A stretch of 64,000 bases of DNA from Corynebacterium liangguodongii (GTDB lineage: Bacteria > Actinomycetota > Actinomycetes > Mycobacteriales > Mycobacteriaceae): positions 1,426,001 through 1,490,000 of the forward strand of contig NZ_CP026948.1 of assembly GCF_003070865.1 (NCBI RefSeq), in the 5' to 3' direction. This document shows, piece by piece, positions 37,558-46,504 of the stretch. Position 1 is the first letter of the stretch. Each line of letters starts with the position of its first letter. The notes under the pieces are model-generated. The model had not been told where the DNA came from. It did no database searches and saw only the letters and a program-made list of their open reading frames with translations. A program made the position numbers and the translations under genes.

Positions 37558-39006
37558 TTATGCCTTGTAGGAGGCGCGATCTGCGCTGGCGGGGCCAGCG
37601 GCGGGCGCGGGATCTTTGGTGGAGTGCTGCGAGCGGGCCTCGTTGAGCCCCATCTCCGCGGCGGACTTGTTGCCGGCCGGCACCCCGCCGGGGCGCAGGC
37701 CCGGGCCGCCGAGATCGTATCCGGTCTCGCGGTGGACAGCGTAGTCGACGCCGTCGAACTCCTCCTCGCGGCTGATCCTCCAGCCCATCGTGGATGTGAT
37801 GGCAAGGGCGATGAGCAGGGTCATCACGCCGGCGAAGAGCATGGAGACCACCGCGATGACGACCTGGACGGCGAGCAGCTTCATACCCTCACCAAAGTTG
37901 CCAGTGATCATCCCTCTCTCCCCCGCGAAGAAAGCCAGCCCGATGGTGCCCCAGAGCCCGGCGACGAGGTGGACGCCGACGACGTCGAGTGAGTCGTCGT
38001 AGTTAAAGGTGTACTTCAGCCCGACGCCGAAGCAGGCGAGGATGCCGCCGATGAAACCGAGAACCAGCGCGGAGACGGGCTGGAGCGCCCCGGCGGCCGG
38101 GGTAATGGCGACGAGGCCCGCGACGACGCCTGAGGAGGCGCCGAGCGATGTGGCGAACCCGTCCCGGAGCTTCTCCACGAGCAGCCACCCCATCATTGCG
38201 GCGGCCGCGGCAGCCGTGGTGTTGACCCACGCCAGGCCGGCCAGGCCGTCGGCGGCGAAGGCCGAGCCGGCGTTGAAGCCGAACCAGCCGAACCACAGCA
38301 GCGCTGCGCCGAGCATGACCATTGGCAGGTTGTGGGGGCGCGAGTTGGACGTCGGGAAGCCTCGGCGGCGCCCGATGACGAGCGCGAGGACGAGCGCCGC
38401 GGTGCCGGCGGAGATGTGGACAACGGTGCCGCCCGCGAAGTCGATCGGGGCGACCGCGGCCTCGCCGTCGGCGGTGCCGAACATGGCCGCGGCGATGGAG
38501 CCCTCCGCGTGGCCGAGCAGCCCTCCGCCCCAGACCATGTGGGCGAGCGGGAAGTAGACCAGGCTAGCCCAGGCGGCGGAGAAGGCGATCCACGCGCCGA
38601 TTTTCACGCGGCTGGCGATCGCGCCGGAGATGATGGCGGTGGAGATTACCGCGAAGGTGAGCTGGAAGCCGATGTCGATGATGTTGGCGTAGCCAGAGAC
38701 GCCCTCGACGTAGTTGCCCTCCGCGTCGACGATGGAGTTTCTCAGCCCGAAAAACTCGAACGGGTTGGCAAAGACCCCACCGATCGATTGGCCGCCGTAG
38801 GACATCGACCATCCCCACAGGACGTAGACGACGGTGACAATTCCGAGCGAGGTAAAGGACATCATCATCATGTTGAGCACGCTGCGGCGCGAGGACATCC
38901 CGCCGTAGAACAGCGCGAGCGCAGGTGTCATGAGCAGGACGAGCGAGGCAGAGACGAGCATCCAGCTCGAGTTACCTGCCGTGGCCGCCACTTCTTCTGT
39001 TACCAC
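37558..39006 (-). CDS. amtB: Ammonium transporter AmtB
   Basis: This 482-residue membrane channel for ammonium has about eleven spans. Diagnostic segments are TPALALFYGGM, the AHMVWGGGLLG pore region, DFAGGTVVHISAGTAALVLAL and FGWFGFNAGSA with conserved pore residues. The GTG at 39006 follows GAGGTGG with proper spacing; longer frames read into the operator region. Two AmtR-like boxes lie 23 and 52 bases upstream, so the amtB-glnK operon is probably derepressed under nitrogen limitation. Confidence 0.95.
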   Translation of the reverse strand: MVTEEVAATAGNSSWMLVSASLVLLMTPALALFYGGMSSRRSVLNMMMMSFTSLGIVTVVYVLWGWSMSYGGQSIGGVFANPFEFFGLRNSIVDAEGNYVEGVSGYANIIDIGFQLTFAVISTAIISGAIASRVKIGAWIAFSAAWASLVYFPLAHMVWGGGLLGHAEGSIAAAMFGTADGEAAVAPIDFAGGTVVHISAGTAALVLALVIGRRRGFPTSNSRPHNLPMVMLGAALLWFGWFGFNAGSAFAADGLAGLAWVNTTAAAAAAMMGWLLVEKLRDGFATSLGASSGVVAGLVAITPAAGALQPVSALVLGFIGGILACFGVGLKYTFNYDDSLDVVGVHLVAGLWGTIGLAFFAGERGMITGNFGEGMKLLAVQVVIAVVSMLFAGVMTLLIALAITSTMGWRISREEEFDGVDYAVHRETGYDLGGPGLRPGGVPAGNKSAAEMGLNEARSQHSTKDPAPAAGPASADRASYKA

Positions 39007-39028
39007 CGTGTACCACCTCTCAGTAAAC

Positions 39029-39071
39029 CTATCGTGCGACAGTTTGTCCACGAGCAACTATAGATTGACAG
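39029..39071. promoter_or_regulatory. Two AmtR-like boxes upstream of amtB
   Basis: CTATCGTGCGACAG (39029-39042) and CTATAGATTGACAG (39058-39071) both fit CTAT-N6-ACAG, one base off the C. glutamicum AmtR core CTAT-N6-ATAG. They are 29 bases apart in the amtB promoter region. AmtR control of amtB-glnK is established in C. glutamicum; here it is inferred. Confidence 0.6.
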
Positions 39072-39116
39072 GTAGAAACACGGGAACTCGACACCCACTT
39101 TTGCGACGAACACCAC

Positions 39117-39145
39117 AAAACCCGCCTTCCTCACTGGAAGGCGGG
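39117..39145 (-). terminator. Rho-independent terminator after ftsY
   Basis: A perfect 10-bp stem (39121-39130 with 39136-39145) and a 5-base loop are followed on the minus strand by TTTTGTGG. Confidence 0.85.
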
Positions 39146-39164
39146 TAGGAAAAAGCCTGGGCTC

Positions 39165-40715
39165 CTAGCCCAGCAGGGCGTCGACAAAGCTCTCGACCTC
39201 GAACGGCGCGAGGTCATCTGCGCCCTCTCCGAGCCCGACGAGCTTGACCGGCACCCCGAGCTCCCCTTGCACTTGGAAGACGATGCCGCCCTTGGCCGTG
39301 CCATCGAGCTTGGTCAACACCACGCCGGTGATGTCGACGACATCGCGGAACACGCGCGCCTGCGTGATGCCGTTTTGGCCCACGGTGGCGTCGAGGACGA
39401 GGAGCACTTCGTCAACGCGCGATTTCTTCTCGACGACCCTTTTCACCTTCCCCAGCTGGTCCATCAGGCCGGTCTTTGTGTGCAGCCGGCCCGCGGTATC
39501 CACCACGACGACATCGGCGCCCCGATCCACGCCCGTGGCCACCGCGTCGAAGGCGACGGAGGCAGGGTCGGCGCCCTCCTTGCCGCGCACCGTCGCCGCA
39601 CCGACGCGGCGCCCCCACGTCTCCAGCTGGTCCGCGGCGGCGGCGCGGAACGTATCGGCCGCGCCGAGCACCACCGTATGCCCCAGCGAGACCAGCACGC
39701 GCGCCAGCTTGCCCGTGGTCGTGGTCTTGCCGGTGCCGTTGACGCCGACGACCAAGATCACCGCCGGCTTGCCCTCGTTCGGCATGGCCTTGATCGAGCG
39801 GTCCATCTCCGGGTGGGCGGCCTCGATGAGCGTCTCGCGCAGCATCGCGCGCGCCTCGGCCTCGCTGGACACGCCGCGCTCGGCGATCTTCACCCGCAGA
39901 GACTCGGTGACCTTCATCGTCAGCTGGGTGCCCAAATCCGCCATGATGAGGGTGTCTTCGATCTCCTCCCAGGCGTCTTCGTCCAAGTCGCCCGCGGTGA
40001 GGATGCCCAGCAGGCCTTGCCCGATCGCGTTCTGCGAGCGGGTGAGCCGCCCGCGCAGCTTGCCGATGCGCCCGGCGGCCGGTGCGATCTCATCGATCTC
40101 CTCCCCCGGTGCTGGCGTATCGACGACCGCCTCCGGGGACGCAACCGCACCCTCCTCGCGCGCCTGCCCGGCGACCTCTGCGGTCACGGCCGCGATGTTC
40201 GCGGCCTCCTCGGCCTCCTCGCGCTCATCAGCATTGGCGGGCTCAACAACATCGACGGGCTCGGCAGGCTCCCCCTCGGGCGCGAGGCCGGCTGGCGCGG
40301 TGGCGCCGTCGTCTTCCCCACCGGTCTGCGCGGCGGCCTCTTGCCCCTCGCGGGAGAGCTCAATGTCGGGCTGGTCGTCGTCGGGTTGCGCAAGCGCGTG
40401 GGGCTGCTCGAGCTGATCGCCTAACGCGCTCAACGCGGTCGAACCCCCTGCTGCAGCACCCGCAATACCCGCCGCAGCACCCGCCGCGGGGCCCGCCTCC
40501 ACCGGCTCCGCCTCCGCCGGCGCAAAGGAAAATCCCCCCTTGGCCTGGTAATTCCCTGACTTTTCCTGCTGTGTGAGCTGCTTAGCCTCTGCGGGTTTTT
40601 CGAAAGAGACCGTCTTCGACTTCTTGCGGTTGTTTCCCACCAGCACGACGATGCCCGCGATGAGCAGGGCAAGGACGATGACGGCGAGGAGGATCCAAAT
40701 CAGCGTGGTGTTCAT
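39165..40715 (-). CDS. ftsY: SRP receptor FtsY
   Basis: FtsY docks SRP-ribosome complexes at the membrane. This 516-residue protein has an N-terminal membrane span (about residues 4-27), a long acidic Ala/Glu-rich spacer to ~220, then the NG domain with GVNGTGKTTTT (about 323), DTAGRLHTKTGLMDQL and VLTKLDGTAKGG. An N-terminal membrane anchor is typical of actinobacterial FtsY. Starts at 40715 (MNTTLIWILL) and 40724 (MGAMNTTL) are both possible. It is 447 bases downstream of smc, with the META lipoprotein gene lying antisense between. Confidence 0.94.
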   Translation of the reverse strand: MNTTLIWILLAVIVLALLIAGIVVLVGNNRKKSKTVSFEKPAEAKQLTQQEKSGNYQAKGGFSFAPAEAEPVEAGPAAGAAAGIAGAAAGGSTALSALGDQLEQPHALAQPDDDQPDIELSREGQEAAAQTGGEDDGATAPAGLAPEGEPAEPVDVVEPANADEREEAEEAANIAAVTAEVAGQAREEGAVASPEAVVDTPAPGEEIDEIAPAAGRIGKLRGRLTRSQNAIGQGLLGILTAGDLDEDAWEEIEDTLIMADLGTQLTMKVTESLRVKIAERGVSSEAEARAMLRETLIEAAHPEMDRSIKAMPNEGKPAVILVVGVNGTGKTTTTGKLARVLVSLGHTVVLGAADTFRAAAADQLETWGRRVGAATVRGKEGADPASVAFDAVATGVDRGADVVVVDTAGRLHTKTGLMDQLGKVKRVVEKKSRVDEVLLVLDATVGQNGITQARVFRDVVDITGVVLTKLDGTAKGGIVFQVQGELGVPVKLVGLGEGADDLAPFEVESFVDALLG

Positions 40716-40790
40716 AGCACCCATGGTGCCAGCAAAGTGTCTACTTTGGTGCATAGCGCGGGGGCGGGGTGTGGTGTTTGAATCGGGGCC

Positions 40791-41306
40791 ATGTTCGGAA
40801 ACATTCAACTCTCCAGTCTCCTGCCCGCTTCCTCCACCGCTCTCGGTGCCTGTACCACCCTGGTGCTCGGCGCCTGCACCTCCCTCGGCGCCGCGCCTAC
40901 CGCCCCCGCCGAACCCTCCGGCCCCGAGCTGCCCGACAACGCAACCGTGGCCACCGGCGAGGTGCTCACCGAGGTCATGAACACCGAGTGGATCCCCCAG
41001 CCGCCCTACACGGACGGCGCTGATGGCAAGCCGGTGACCGTGTCCTTCGTCCCGCAGGGCGGCGTCGAGGGCTTCCGCGTCGAGGGTGGCCCGTGCAACG
41101 GCTACGGCACGGCGATCCACCCGAACGTCGACAACGGCACCTACACCACCACCCCGCTGCCCGTGACCAGGATGGCGTGCGACTCCATGGAGTACGAAGG
41201 CCAGATCACCGAGGCGCTGCGCGATGGCTCGACGTTCTACACCGTCGGCGATGACACCCTCTACATCGCCGGGGATCACGGGGCGCTCAAGCTCAACCGC
41301 GCCTAA
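40791..41306 (+). CDS. META-domain (HslJ-like) putative lipoprotein
   Basis: This 171-residue protein has an N-terminal hydrophobic segment with two possible lipoboxes (LGAC at Cys21 and LGAC at Cys29), then a META-like beta domain: MNTEWIPQPPY, FRVEGGPCNGYGTA, VTRMACDSMEYEGQITEAL and LYIAGDHGALKL. It is presumably surface-anchored; function unknown. The N-region lacks the usual Lys/Arg, so the true start could differ. It lies on the opposite strand between ftsY and smc, and its stop overlaps the end of smc by 4 bases. Confidence 0.72.
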   Translation: MFGNIQLSSLLPASSTALGACTTLVLGACTSLGAAPTAPAEPSGPELPDNATVATGEVLTEVMNTEWIPQPPYTDGADGKPVTVSFVPQGGVEGFRVEGGPCNGYGTAIHPNVDNGTYTTTPLPVTRMACDSMEYEGQITEALRDGSTFYTVGDDTLYIAGDHGALKLNRA

Positions 41307-44300
41307 GGAGCCCGCGTGCCCTCCCCCACCGGCGCCGGCCTCATGCGCTGGGAGAGCACCCGGGTGACGCCGTCGCCACGCATGGTGACCCCGTAGAGCA
41401 CGTTCGCCACATCCATCGTGGGCTTTTGGTGCGTGATCACGATGAGCTGCGAGTCCTCGCGCAGCTCCTCGAGCAGGGCGATGAGGCGGCGCAGGTTGAC
41501 ATCATCGAGCGCCGCCTCGACCTCGTCGAGGACGTAGAACGGGCTCGGGCGCGCACGGAAAATGGCCACGAGGAACGCGAGTGCGGTCAGCGACTTCTCC
41601 CCGCCGGAAAGCAGCGAGAGACGCTTGACCTTCTTGCCCGGCGGGCGCGCCTCGATCTCGATGCCGGTGGTGAGCATCTCGCCCGGCTCGGTGAGAATGA
41701 GCCTGGCCTCCCCGCCGGGAAAGAGCGTGTGAAACACCGCGGGAAACTGCCTTTCCACGTCCTCCCAGGCGTCGGTGAAAAGCTGTAGGATCTGCCCGTC
41801 GACGTCCTCGATGACGCCGATGAGGTCCTTGCGCGCCTGGAGGACGTCGGCAAGCTGCGTGCTTAAAAACGAATAGCGCTCCTCTAACGCCTTATATTCC
41901 TCCAGCGCCAGCGGGTTGACCTTACCCAGCGCGCGGAGGTCCTTCTCGGCCTGGGCGAGCCGGGCCTTTTCCGCAGCGCGGTCGAAGTCCGCCGCTGGCG
42001 CGTGGGTGGATACGAGATCGGCGACGGCGATGCCGAGGGTCTCGGTCGCCTTCGCCTCCGCCTCGTCGAGCCGCACCTGGGCCTGTTCGCGGGCGATGTC
42101 GGCGCTGTGGGCGCTATCCCCAAGCCGGGTGAGCTCGGCTCGCGCCGCGCTGACGTGCGAGCGCGCCTGCTGAGCCCGGGCGCGCAGAGCGGTGAGATGC
42201 GCCTGGAGCTCGTCGCGGCGGGCGGCGGCCCGCGCCTGCGCGTCGGCGACGCGGGCGGCAACCTCCCGAGCGTTATCGGCCACGGCAGCCGCGAGCTCGG
42301 CGTGCGCCTTTTGCTTGGCGACGCCCACCTCGAACCTCACCTTGGCAGCCCGCTCCTGCTCCGCCTGGCGCCGCAGGAGATCGCCCTTGCCCGCGGCCGC
42401 CTGCGCCTCCTGCTGGGTCGCGCGCGCTGCCATCGCGGCCTCGAGCTCCAGAGACTTCGCCTGGTTCAGTGCCTGGGCGGCGCGATCGCGCGCGGCGGTC
42501 GAGGGCTGCTGCTCGGCGCCTGCATCGTCGACCCGCGAGAGCCGATCCTTCGTCTCCGCAAGCTCCGCCTGCTTACCGCTTAGCCTGGCTTCGGCCTCCG
42601 CGGCGCGCTGAGCCGCGCTCTCGACCTGCTGCGCAAGCGCGTCGCGGGAAGTCGCCGCCCGGGCCAGCTCGCGCTGCACCGCCGTGGCGTCGGCGTCGTG
42701 CTCGCGCAACGCCGCTTTCGCCCCCGCCGCCGCGACCCTGGCTTCCTCCGCGGCAACCTTCGCCCCCTCGAGAGTGCCGGAGAGCTCGCCGAGCGCCGCG
42801 CGCGCCTCCTCGAGCTCGGACGACGCCTTCTCAATCGCCGCGCCCACCTCCACCGGCGAGGCTGTGCCGGCGCCGGCGGCGACCCACCCCTGGCCGACGA
42901 GGACGCCGGCGCGGGTGACCGCCCGCAGCCTCGGGTCGGCGCGGATGACGGCGCGGGCGTCGTCGACGGTGTCGGTGAGTGCGACGTCGGCAAGCAGGCG
43001 CGTGACCGGGCCTGCCACGGCGGCGTCGATACGCACGTGATCGAGCAACCAGTCCACGGGCGCGTCGGTATCCATGCGCCAGCTATCGCCGCCCTCGCGC
43101 GCGATGACGATCGCACGCTGCGCCCCGGTCAGCGCCCCGACGACATCGCCGCTGCCCACCAGCGCCTCGGCGAAGGGGCCAAGCGCCGCCGAGAGCGCCG
43201 TGGCCACGCCAGCCTCCGCACCGATCGAGCTGGCCAGGGGCTCGAAGCCCTCGCCGAGCACATCCGCTGCCGCCGCCCGCGGCGCCTGCTCAACGAGCGT
43301 GGCTAAGCGGGCCTCGAGGGTAAACACGGCGCGCTCGCGCTCGCGCTGGTCCTCCCGGAGCTGCTCGAGCCTCTCATCGGCCGCATCCGACTCCGCGGCC
43401 GCGCGCGCCTGTCTCGCCGCGATCGGCTCGCGCGCCGGCGCCAACTCATCGCGCTGCCGCTGCAGGTCCTCGACCTCCGCTGCCGCCGCCCGCAACCGCA
43501 TGCGCGCCTCCTCGACGGCCTCGCCGATGCGCTCGATCTCCCCGCGAGCAGCCTCGATTGCCGAGCGCTGGCTCTCCTCGAGGGCGAGCAGACGCACCAC
43601 GCCCTCGCGCCTATCCGCGATCGCGCGCAGTTGCGCCTGGTGCTCCCTGTCCGCTTCGTCGTACTCCGCCTGGCGCTCGGCGATTGCCTCGCGGATCTCC
43701 TCGAGACGCTCGGCGGCCTCCTCCGCGGCCTCGAGTGCCTCGGCGTAGCGCTCATCGGCCACGCTGGCGCGCGCCAGCAGGTCATCGGGGTCTGGACCTT
43801 GGTAGACGGTGTTCACGGCGGTGTGGGAGGCGCGCTCCGTGGCAATGCGCAGCGTCGCAGAGATCCGTTCCGCCAGCGTGGAGAGGGAAAACCACAGCTG
43901 CTGTGCCTCCTCGGCGGCCGGTTCGGCCTCCCGCTGGGCCGCCTCGACCTCACCCTGGAGCGCCTCGGCGTCCTCGAGCGCGGCCTTGGATTCCTCAAGT
44001 CTCTCCGCGGCGCGGCTAGCTGCCGATGCGGCGCTGCCTAGCGCGGCGCGCAGGGTGAGGATCTGATCGGCCGCGAGGGTGAGCTTGGCGCTGCGCAGCG
44101 TGGCCTGCACGCTCGCCGCGCGCTTGGCTGCCTCTGCCTGCCTGGCCAGCGGTTTGAGCTGCTTGCCCAGCTCGTCGGTGAGGTCCTGGAGGCGGTCGAG
44201 GTTGGCCTGCATGCCCGTGAGCTTGCGCTGGGCCTTTTCTTTGCGACGCCTATGCTTCAGCACACCCGCCGCCTCCTCTATGAACGCCCGGCGCTCCTCC

Positions 44301-44761
44301 GGGCGGGACTCCAGGATCTCGGCGAGCTTGCCCTGGCCGACGATGATGTGCATCTCCCGGCCGATACCGGAATCCGACAGCAGCTCCTGGATGTCCATCA
44401 AGCGGGCCTTGGAGCCGTTGATCTCATACTCGGACGCCCCGTCGCGGAACATCCTCCGCGTAATCGCCACCTCCGTGTACTCGATGGGCAAGCGATGATC
44501 GGAGTTGTCGAAGGTGAGCGTCACCTCGGCGCGGCCCAGCGGCTTGCGCTCCCCGGCACCGGCGAAGATGACATCTTCCATCTTCCCGCCGCGTAGGTTC
44601 TTCGCGCCCTGCTCCCCCATCACCCACGCCAGGGCGTCGACGACGTTCGACTTGCCCGAACCGTTGGGGCCGACCACGGCGCAGATCCCCGGCTCGAACT
44701 TCATCGTCGTCGCCGACGCGAAGGACTTAAAGCCCTTGAGCGTGAGCGATTTGAGGTGCAT
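41303..44761 (-). CDS. smc: Chromosome partition protein SMC
   Basis: SMC is the condensin ATPase that organises and segregates the chromosome. This full-length 1152-residue protein has the N-terminal Walker A GPNGSGKS (31-38), two long coiled coils around a hinge (about 490-650), and the C-terminal signature LLSGGEKSLTALAF (about 1050) with FYVLDEVEAALDD. The first ~490 bases are duplicated at 45921-46412. An AT-richer two-gene cassette now separates this intact copy from acyP, its ancestral neighbour. About 20 bases upstream of the ATG also belong to the duplication. Confidence 0.95.
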   Translation of the reverse strand: MHLKSLTLKGFKSFASATTMKFEPGICAVVGPNGSGKSNVVDALAWVMGEQGAKNLRGGKMEDVIFAGAGERKPLGRAEVTLTFDNSDHRLPIEYTEVAITRRMFRDGASEYEINGSKARLMDIQELLSDSGIGREMHIIVGQGKLAEILESRPEERRAFIEEAAGVLKHRRRKEKAQRKLTGMQANLDRLQDLTDELGKQLKPLARQAEAAKRAASVQATLRSAKLTLAADQILTLRAALGSAASAASRAAERLEESKAALEDAEALQGEVEAAQREAEPAAEEAQQLWFSLSTLAERISATLRIATERASHTAVNTVYQGPDPDDLLARASVADERYAEALEAAEEAAERLEEIREAIAERQAEYDEADREHQAQLRAIADRREGVVRLLALEESQRSAIEAARGEIERIGEAVEEARMRLRAAAAEVEDLQRQRDELAPAREPIAARQARAAAESDAADERLEQLREDQRERERAVFTLEARLATLVEQAPRAAAADVLGEGFEPLASSIGAEAGVATALSAALGPFAEALVGSGDVVGALTGAQRAIVIAREGGDSWRMDTDAPVDWLLDHVRIDAAVAGPVTRLLADVALTDTVDDARAVIRADPRLRAVTRAGVLVGQGWVAAGAGTASPVEVGAAIEKASSELEEARAALGELSGTLEGAKVAAEEARVAAAGAKAALREHDADATAVQRELARAATSRDALAQQVESAAQRAAEAEARLSGKQAELAETKDRLSRVDDAGAEQQPSTAARDRAAQALNQAKSLELEAAMAARATQQEAQAAAGKGDLLRRQAEQERAAKVRFEVGVAKQKAHAELAAAVADNAREVAARVADAQARAAARRDELQAHLTALRARAQQARSHVSAARAELTRLGDSAHSADIAREQAQVRLDEAEAKATETLGIAVADLVSTHAPAADFDRAAEKARLAQAEKDLRALGKVNPLALEEYKALEERYSFLSTQLADVLQARKDLIGVIEDVDGQILQLFTDAWEDVERQFPAVFHTLFPGGEARLILTEPGEMLTTGIEIEARPPGKKVKRLSLLSGGEKSLTALAFLVAIFRARPSPFYVLDEVEAALDDVNLRRLIALLEELREDSQLIVITHQKPTMDVANVLYGVTMRGDGVTRVLSQRMRPAPVGEGTRAP

Positions 44762-44781
44762 TGTGACGATTCTAGAGCATG
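44290..44781 (-). repeat. Direct repeat, smc 5' region, copy within intact smc
   Basis: This ~490-base stretch matches 45921-46412 at a constant offset of 1631 bases with no indels and about 12 substitutions by eye. It covers codons 1-157 of smc and ~20 bases upstream. The ~230 bases nearest the start codon are almost identical; substitutions concentrate toward the distal end. Confidence 0.9.
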
Positions 44782-44979
44782 GGTCACTCGAAATGGTTTA
44801 TGCGCCACAGTTCCCGGACGGGCTGTGATGCGGAGGTACCCAATCCAGCGAGCCAGTTGCCTGGACCGAAAAGGTCATTTCTTGAATGCATTCACCGTCG
44901 CAACGGTGCAGACCTGTGCAGCCATGTTCAAGACTCCGGAAGTGTTCTTCACGACACTAGCCATGCTGGAAGGTGAAGG

Positions 44980-45303
44980 TCACAGCAATTCGGTTGAACC
45001 AATCTCGTCCCAACGCTCACGAGCGGTACCACGTGCCTTAAACCCGGAAATCACATCTCGTGCCGCGGCCTCACTGCCCACGATTTCCTCCACATCGCCG
45101 ACGAGTGCTTTTAGATCAGTGCTGGTCGACTCAAGAAATTCGACGATCGCTTGCCTTGCTCGCGCTTCCTGGTCGAAGGTTAGATTGTAACGAAGGCAAG
45201 CGCGATCAAATGCTTTCACTTTTTCGGACGCGTCAATCGTGAGAATAGCAAGACGACGTTGATTGAGTTCAAGCTGAGCAATTCTACTTTCCAAATTCTC
45301 CAT
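44980..45303 (-). CDS. Small helical cytosolic protein of the smc cassette, unknown
   Basis: This 107-residue protein (MENLESRIAQLELNQRRLA...) is charged and predominantly helical, with a heptad-like N-terminus (about 1-25) that suggests a short coiled coil; it has no signal peptide or membrane span. The ATG at 45303 has AGGA 6 bases upstream, and the preceding gene's TAG lies inside that ribosome binding site, so the pair is coupled. Composition is distinctly AT-richer than flanking smc (27 of 60 GC at 45181-45240, against 45 of 60 at 43081-43140). I do not recognise the family; a partner, chaperone or immunity role is only a guess. Confidence 0.6.
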   Translation of the reverse strand: MENLESRIAQLELNQRRLAILTIDASEKVKAFDRACLRYNLTFDQEARARQAIVEFLESTSTDLKALVGDVEEIVGSEAAARDVISGFKARGTARERWDEIGSTELL

Positions 45304-45310
45304 GAAATTC

Positions 45311-45778
45311 CTACAGAGCCATCCAAGCAATAACGTCAGCGATCATCAGTGAGAGGTCGTTTCCGACTATCGGCCTCAACGCATACGTAAGCTTTTCTTT
45401 GACGACGTGGTGGGTTAAATCAGGTAATTCCGCTACTTCATCGACCTTGTCAGCGATAACGCCACCTCTCTTCTTAATCGCAAGTCGAGCTGCATCGTCA
45501 AGGGTATTGCCAGCCAAATCAATAAACATGTCAGGCGTTTCTCGAATCACCCACGAAACGCCCTTGAGCGCACCTTTAGTGATAGTTCCCTTTAGTCCAT
45601 AAGGTTGAGGTGATGACACCCTTGGAATCAAGGTGCCGCTGAAAACCTGGCTGTTCAAACTGGCTTCGACGTTCTTACTTTGCGCTTCCGCGAAAGTGGC
45701 AGAACCCAGGGCCACGAAAGACGCCAATACGAAAGCCGGAAGCAAGCCGGCGGATTTTGTTACGAAATTCCGAATCAT
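45311..45778 (-). CDS. Small secreted protein of the smc cassette, unknown
   Basis: This 155-residue protein begins MIRNFVTKSAGLLPAFVLAS and has a clear Sec signal peptide with probable cleavage after AEA (about residue 32). The mature part has a short Ser/Pro-rich region, a Gly/Lys segment (GLKGTITKGALKG), a helical middle (LDDAARLAIKKRGGVIADKV) and a hydrophobic C-terminus (LSLMIADVIAWMAL). The ATG at 45778 has GAAGAAG upstream; two TTGs just ahead are alternatives. It is the first gene of the two-gene cassette and unrelated to smc. No family recognised. Confidence 0.6.
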   Translation of the reverse strand: MIRNFVTKSAGLLPAFVLASFVALGSATFAEAQSKNVEASLNSQVFSGTLIPRVSSPQPYGLKGTITKGALKGVSWVIRETPDMFIDLAGNTLDDAARLAIKKRGGVIADKVDEVAELPDLTHHVVKEKLTYALRPIVGNDLSLMIADVIAWMAL

Positions 45779-45888
45779 CGACTTCTTCAACAAGTTATTT
45801 GATGAATGCGATTATCGCTCGGCGATGCCACTAACCCTACCACAAGTTTTCAAGCCCACCAAGCAATCGATTTGGAACCATGAGCTCT

Positions 45889-46392
45889 CTACTCACAGTC
45901 ACGAAGTTCGAAACGGGGTTGGCGCTCCTCCGGGCGCGACTCGAGGATCTCGGCGAGCTTGCCCTGGCCGACAATGATGTGCATCTCCCGGCCGATGCCC
46001 GAATCCGACAGCAGCTCCTGGATGTCCATCAAGCGGGCCTTGGAGCCGTTGATCTCATACTCGGAGGCCCCGTCGCGGAACATCCTCCGCGTAATCGCCA
46101 CCTCCGTGTACTCGATGGGCAGGCAATGATCGGAGTTGTCGAAGGTGAGCGTCACCTCGGCGCGGCCTAACGGCTTGCGCTCCCCGGCACCGGCGAAGAT
46201 GACATCTTCCATCTTCCCGCCGCGTAGGTTCTTCGCGCCCTGCTCCCCCATCACCCACGCCAGGGCGTCGACGACGTTCGACTTGCCCGAACCGTTGGGG
46301 CCGACCACGGCGCAGATCCCCGGCTCGAACTTCATCGTCGTCGCCGACGCGAAGGACTTAAAGCCCTTGAGCGTGAGCGATTTGAGGTGCAT
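45889..46392 (-). pseudogene. Truncated duplicate of the smc 5' end
   Basis: The first ~157 residues are those of SMC, including Walker A, with a few substitutions (for example SDHC in place of SDHR). After [12 protein letters not shown] the frame continues for ten unrelated residues and stops at 45889. Lacking the coiled coils, hinge and C-terminal ATPase half, it cannot act as SMC, although a 167-residue N-terminal head fragment could still be made. It lies next to acyP, where smc normally starts in related genomes, so it probably occupies the native 5' position. Confidence 0.85.
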
Positions 46393-46412
46393 TGTGCCGA
46401 TTCTAGGGGATG
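45921..46412 (-). repeat. Direct repeat, smc 5' region, truncated copy
   Basis: Partner of the repeat at 44290-44781. Homology begins sharply at GGCGCTCCTCCGGGCG and ends about 20 bases upstream of the ATG. The two copies flank the AT-richer two-gene cassette. Confidence 0.9.
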
Positions 46413-46504
46413 CGCCCGGGGCTGTTTTTGTGCGTGGTGCGTGACTCGCGCGGTTGTCGGGGAGTCCGGGTCGTGAGATGGCGCGGTGAAGGGTCGGGGG
46501 CGAC

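Noticed and set aside
44779-44976. Small plus-strand ORF upstream of intact smc
   Set aside because: Short, no ribosome binding site, and it lies at the junction of the inserted cassette; no coding support.
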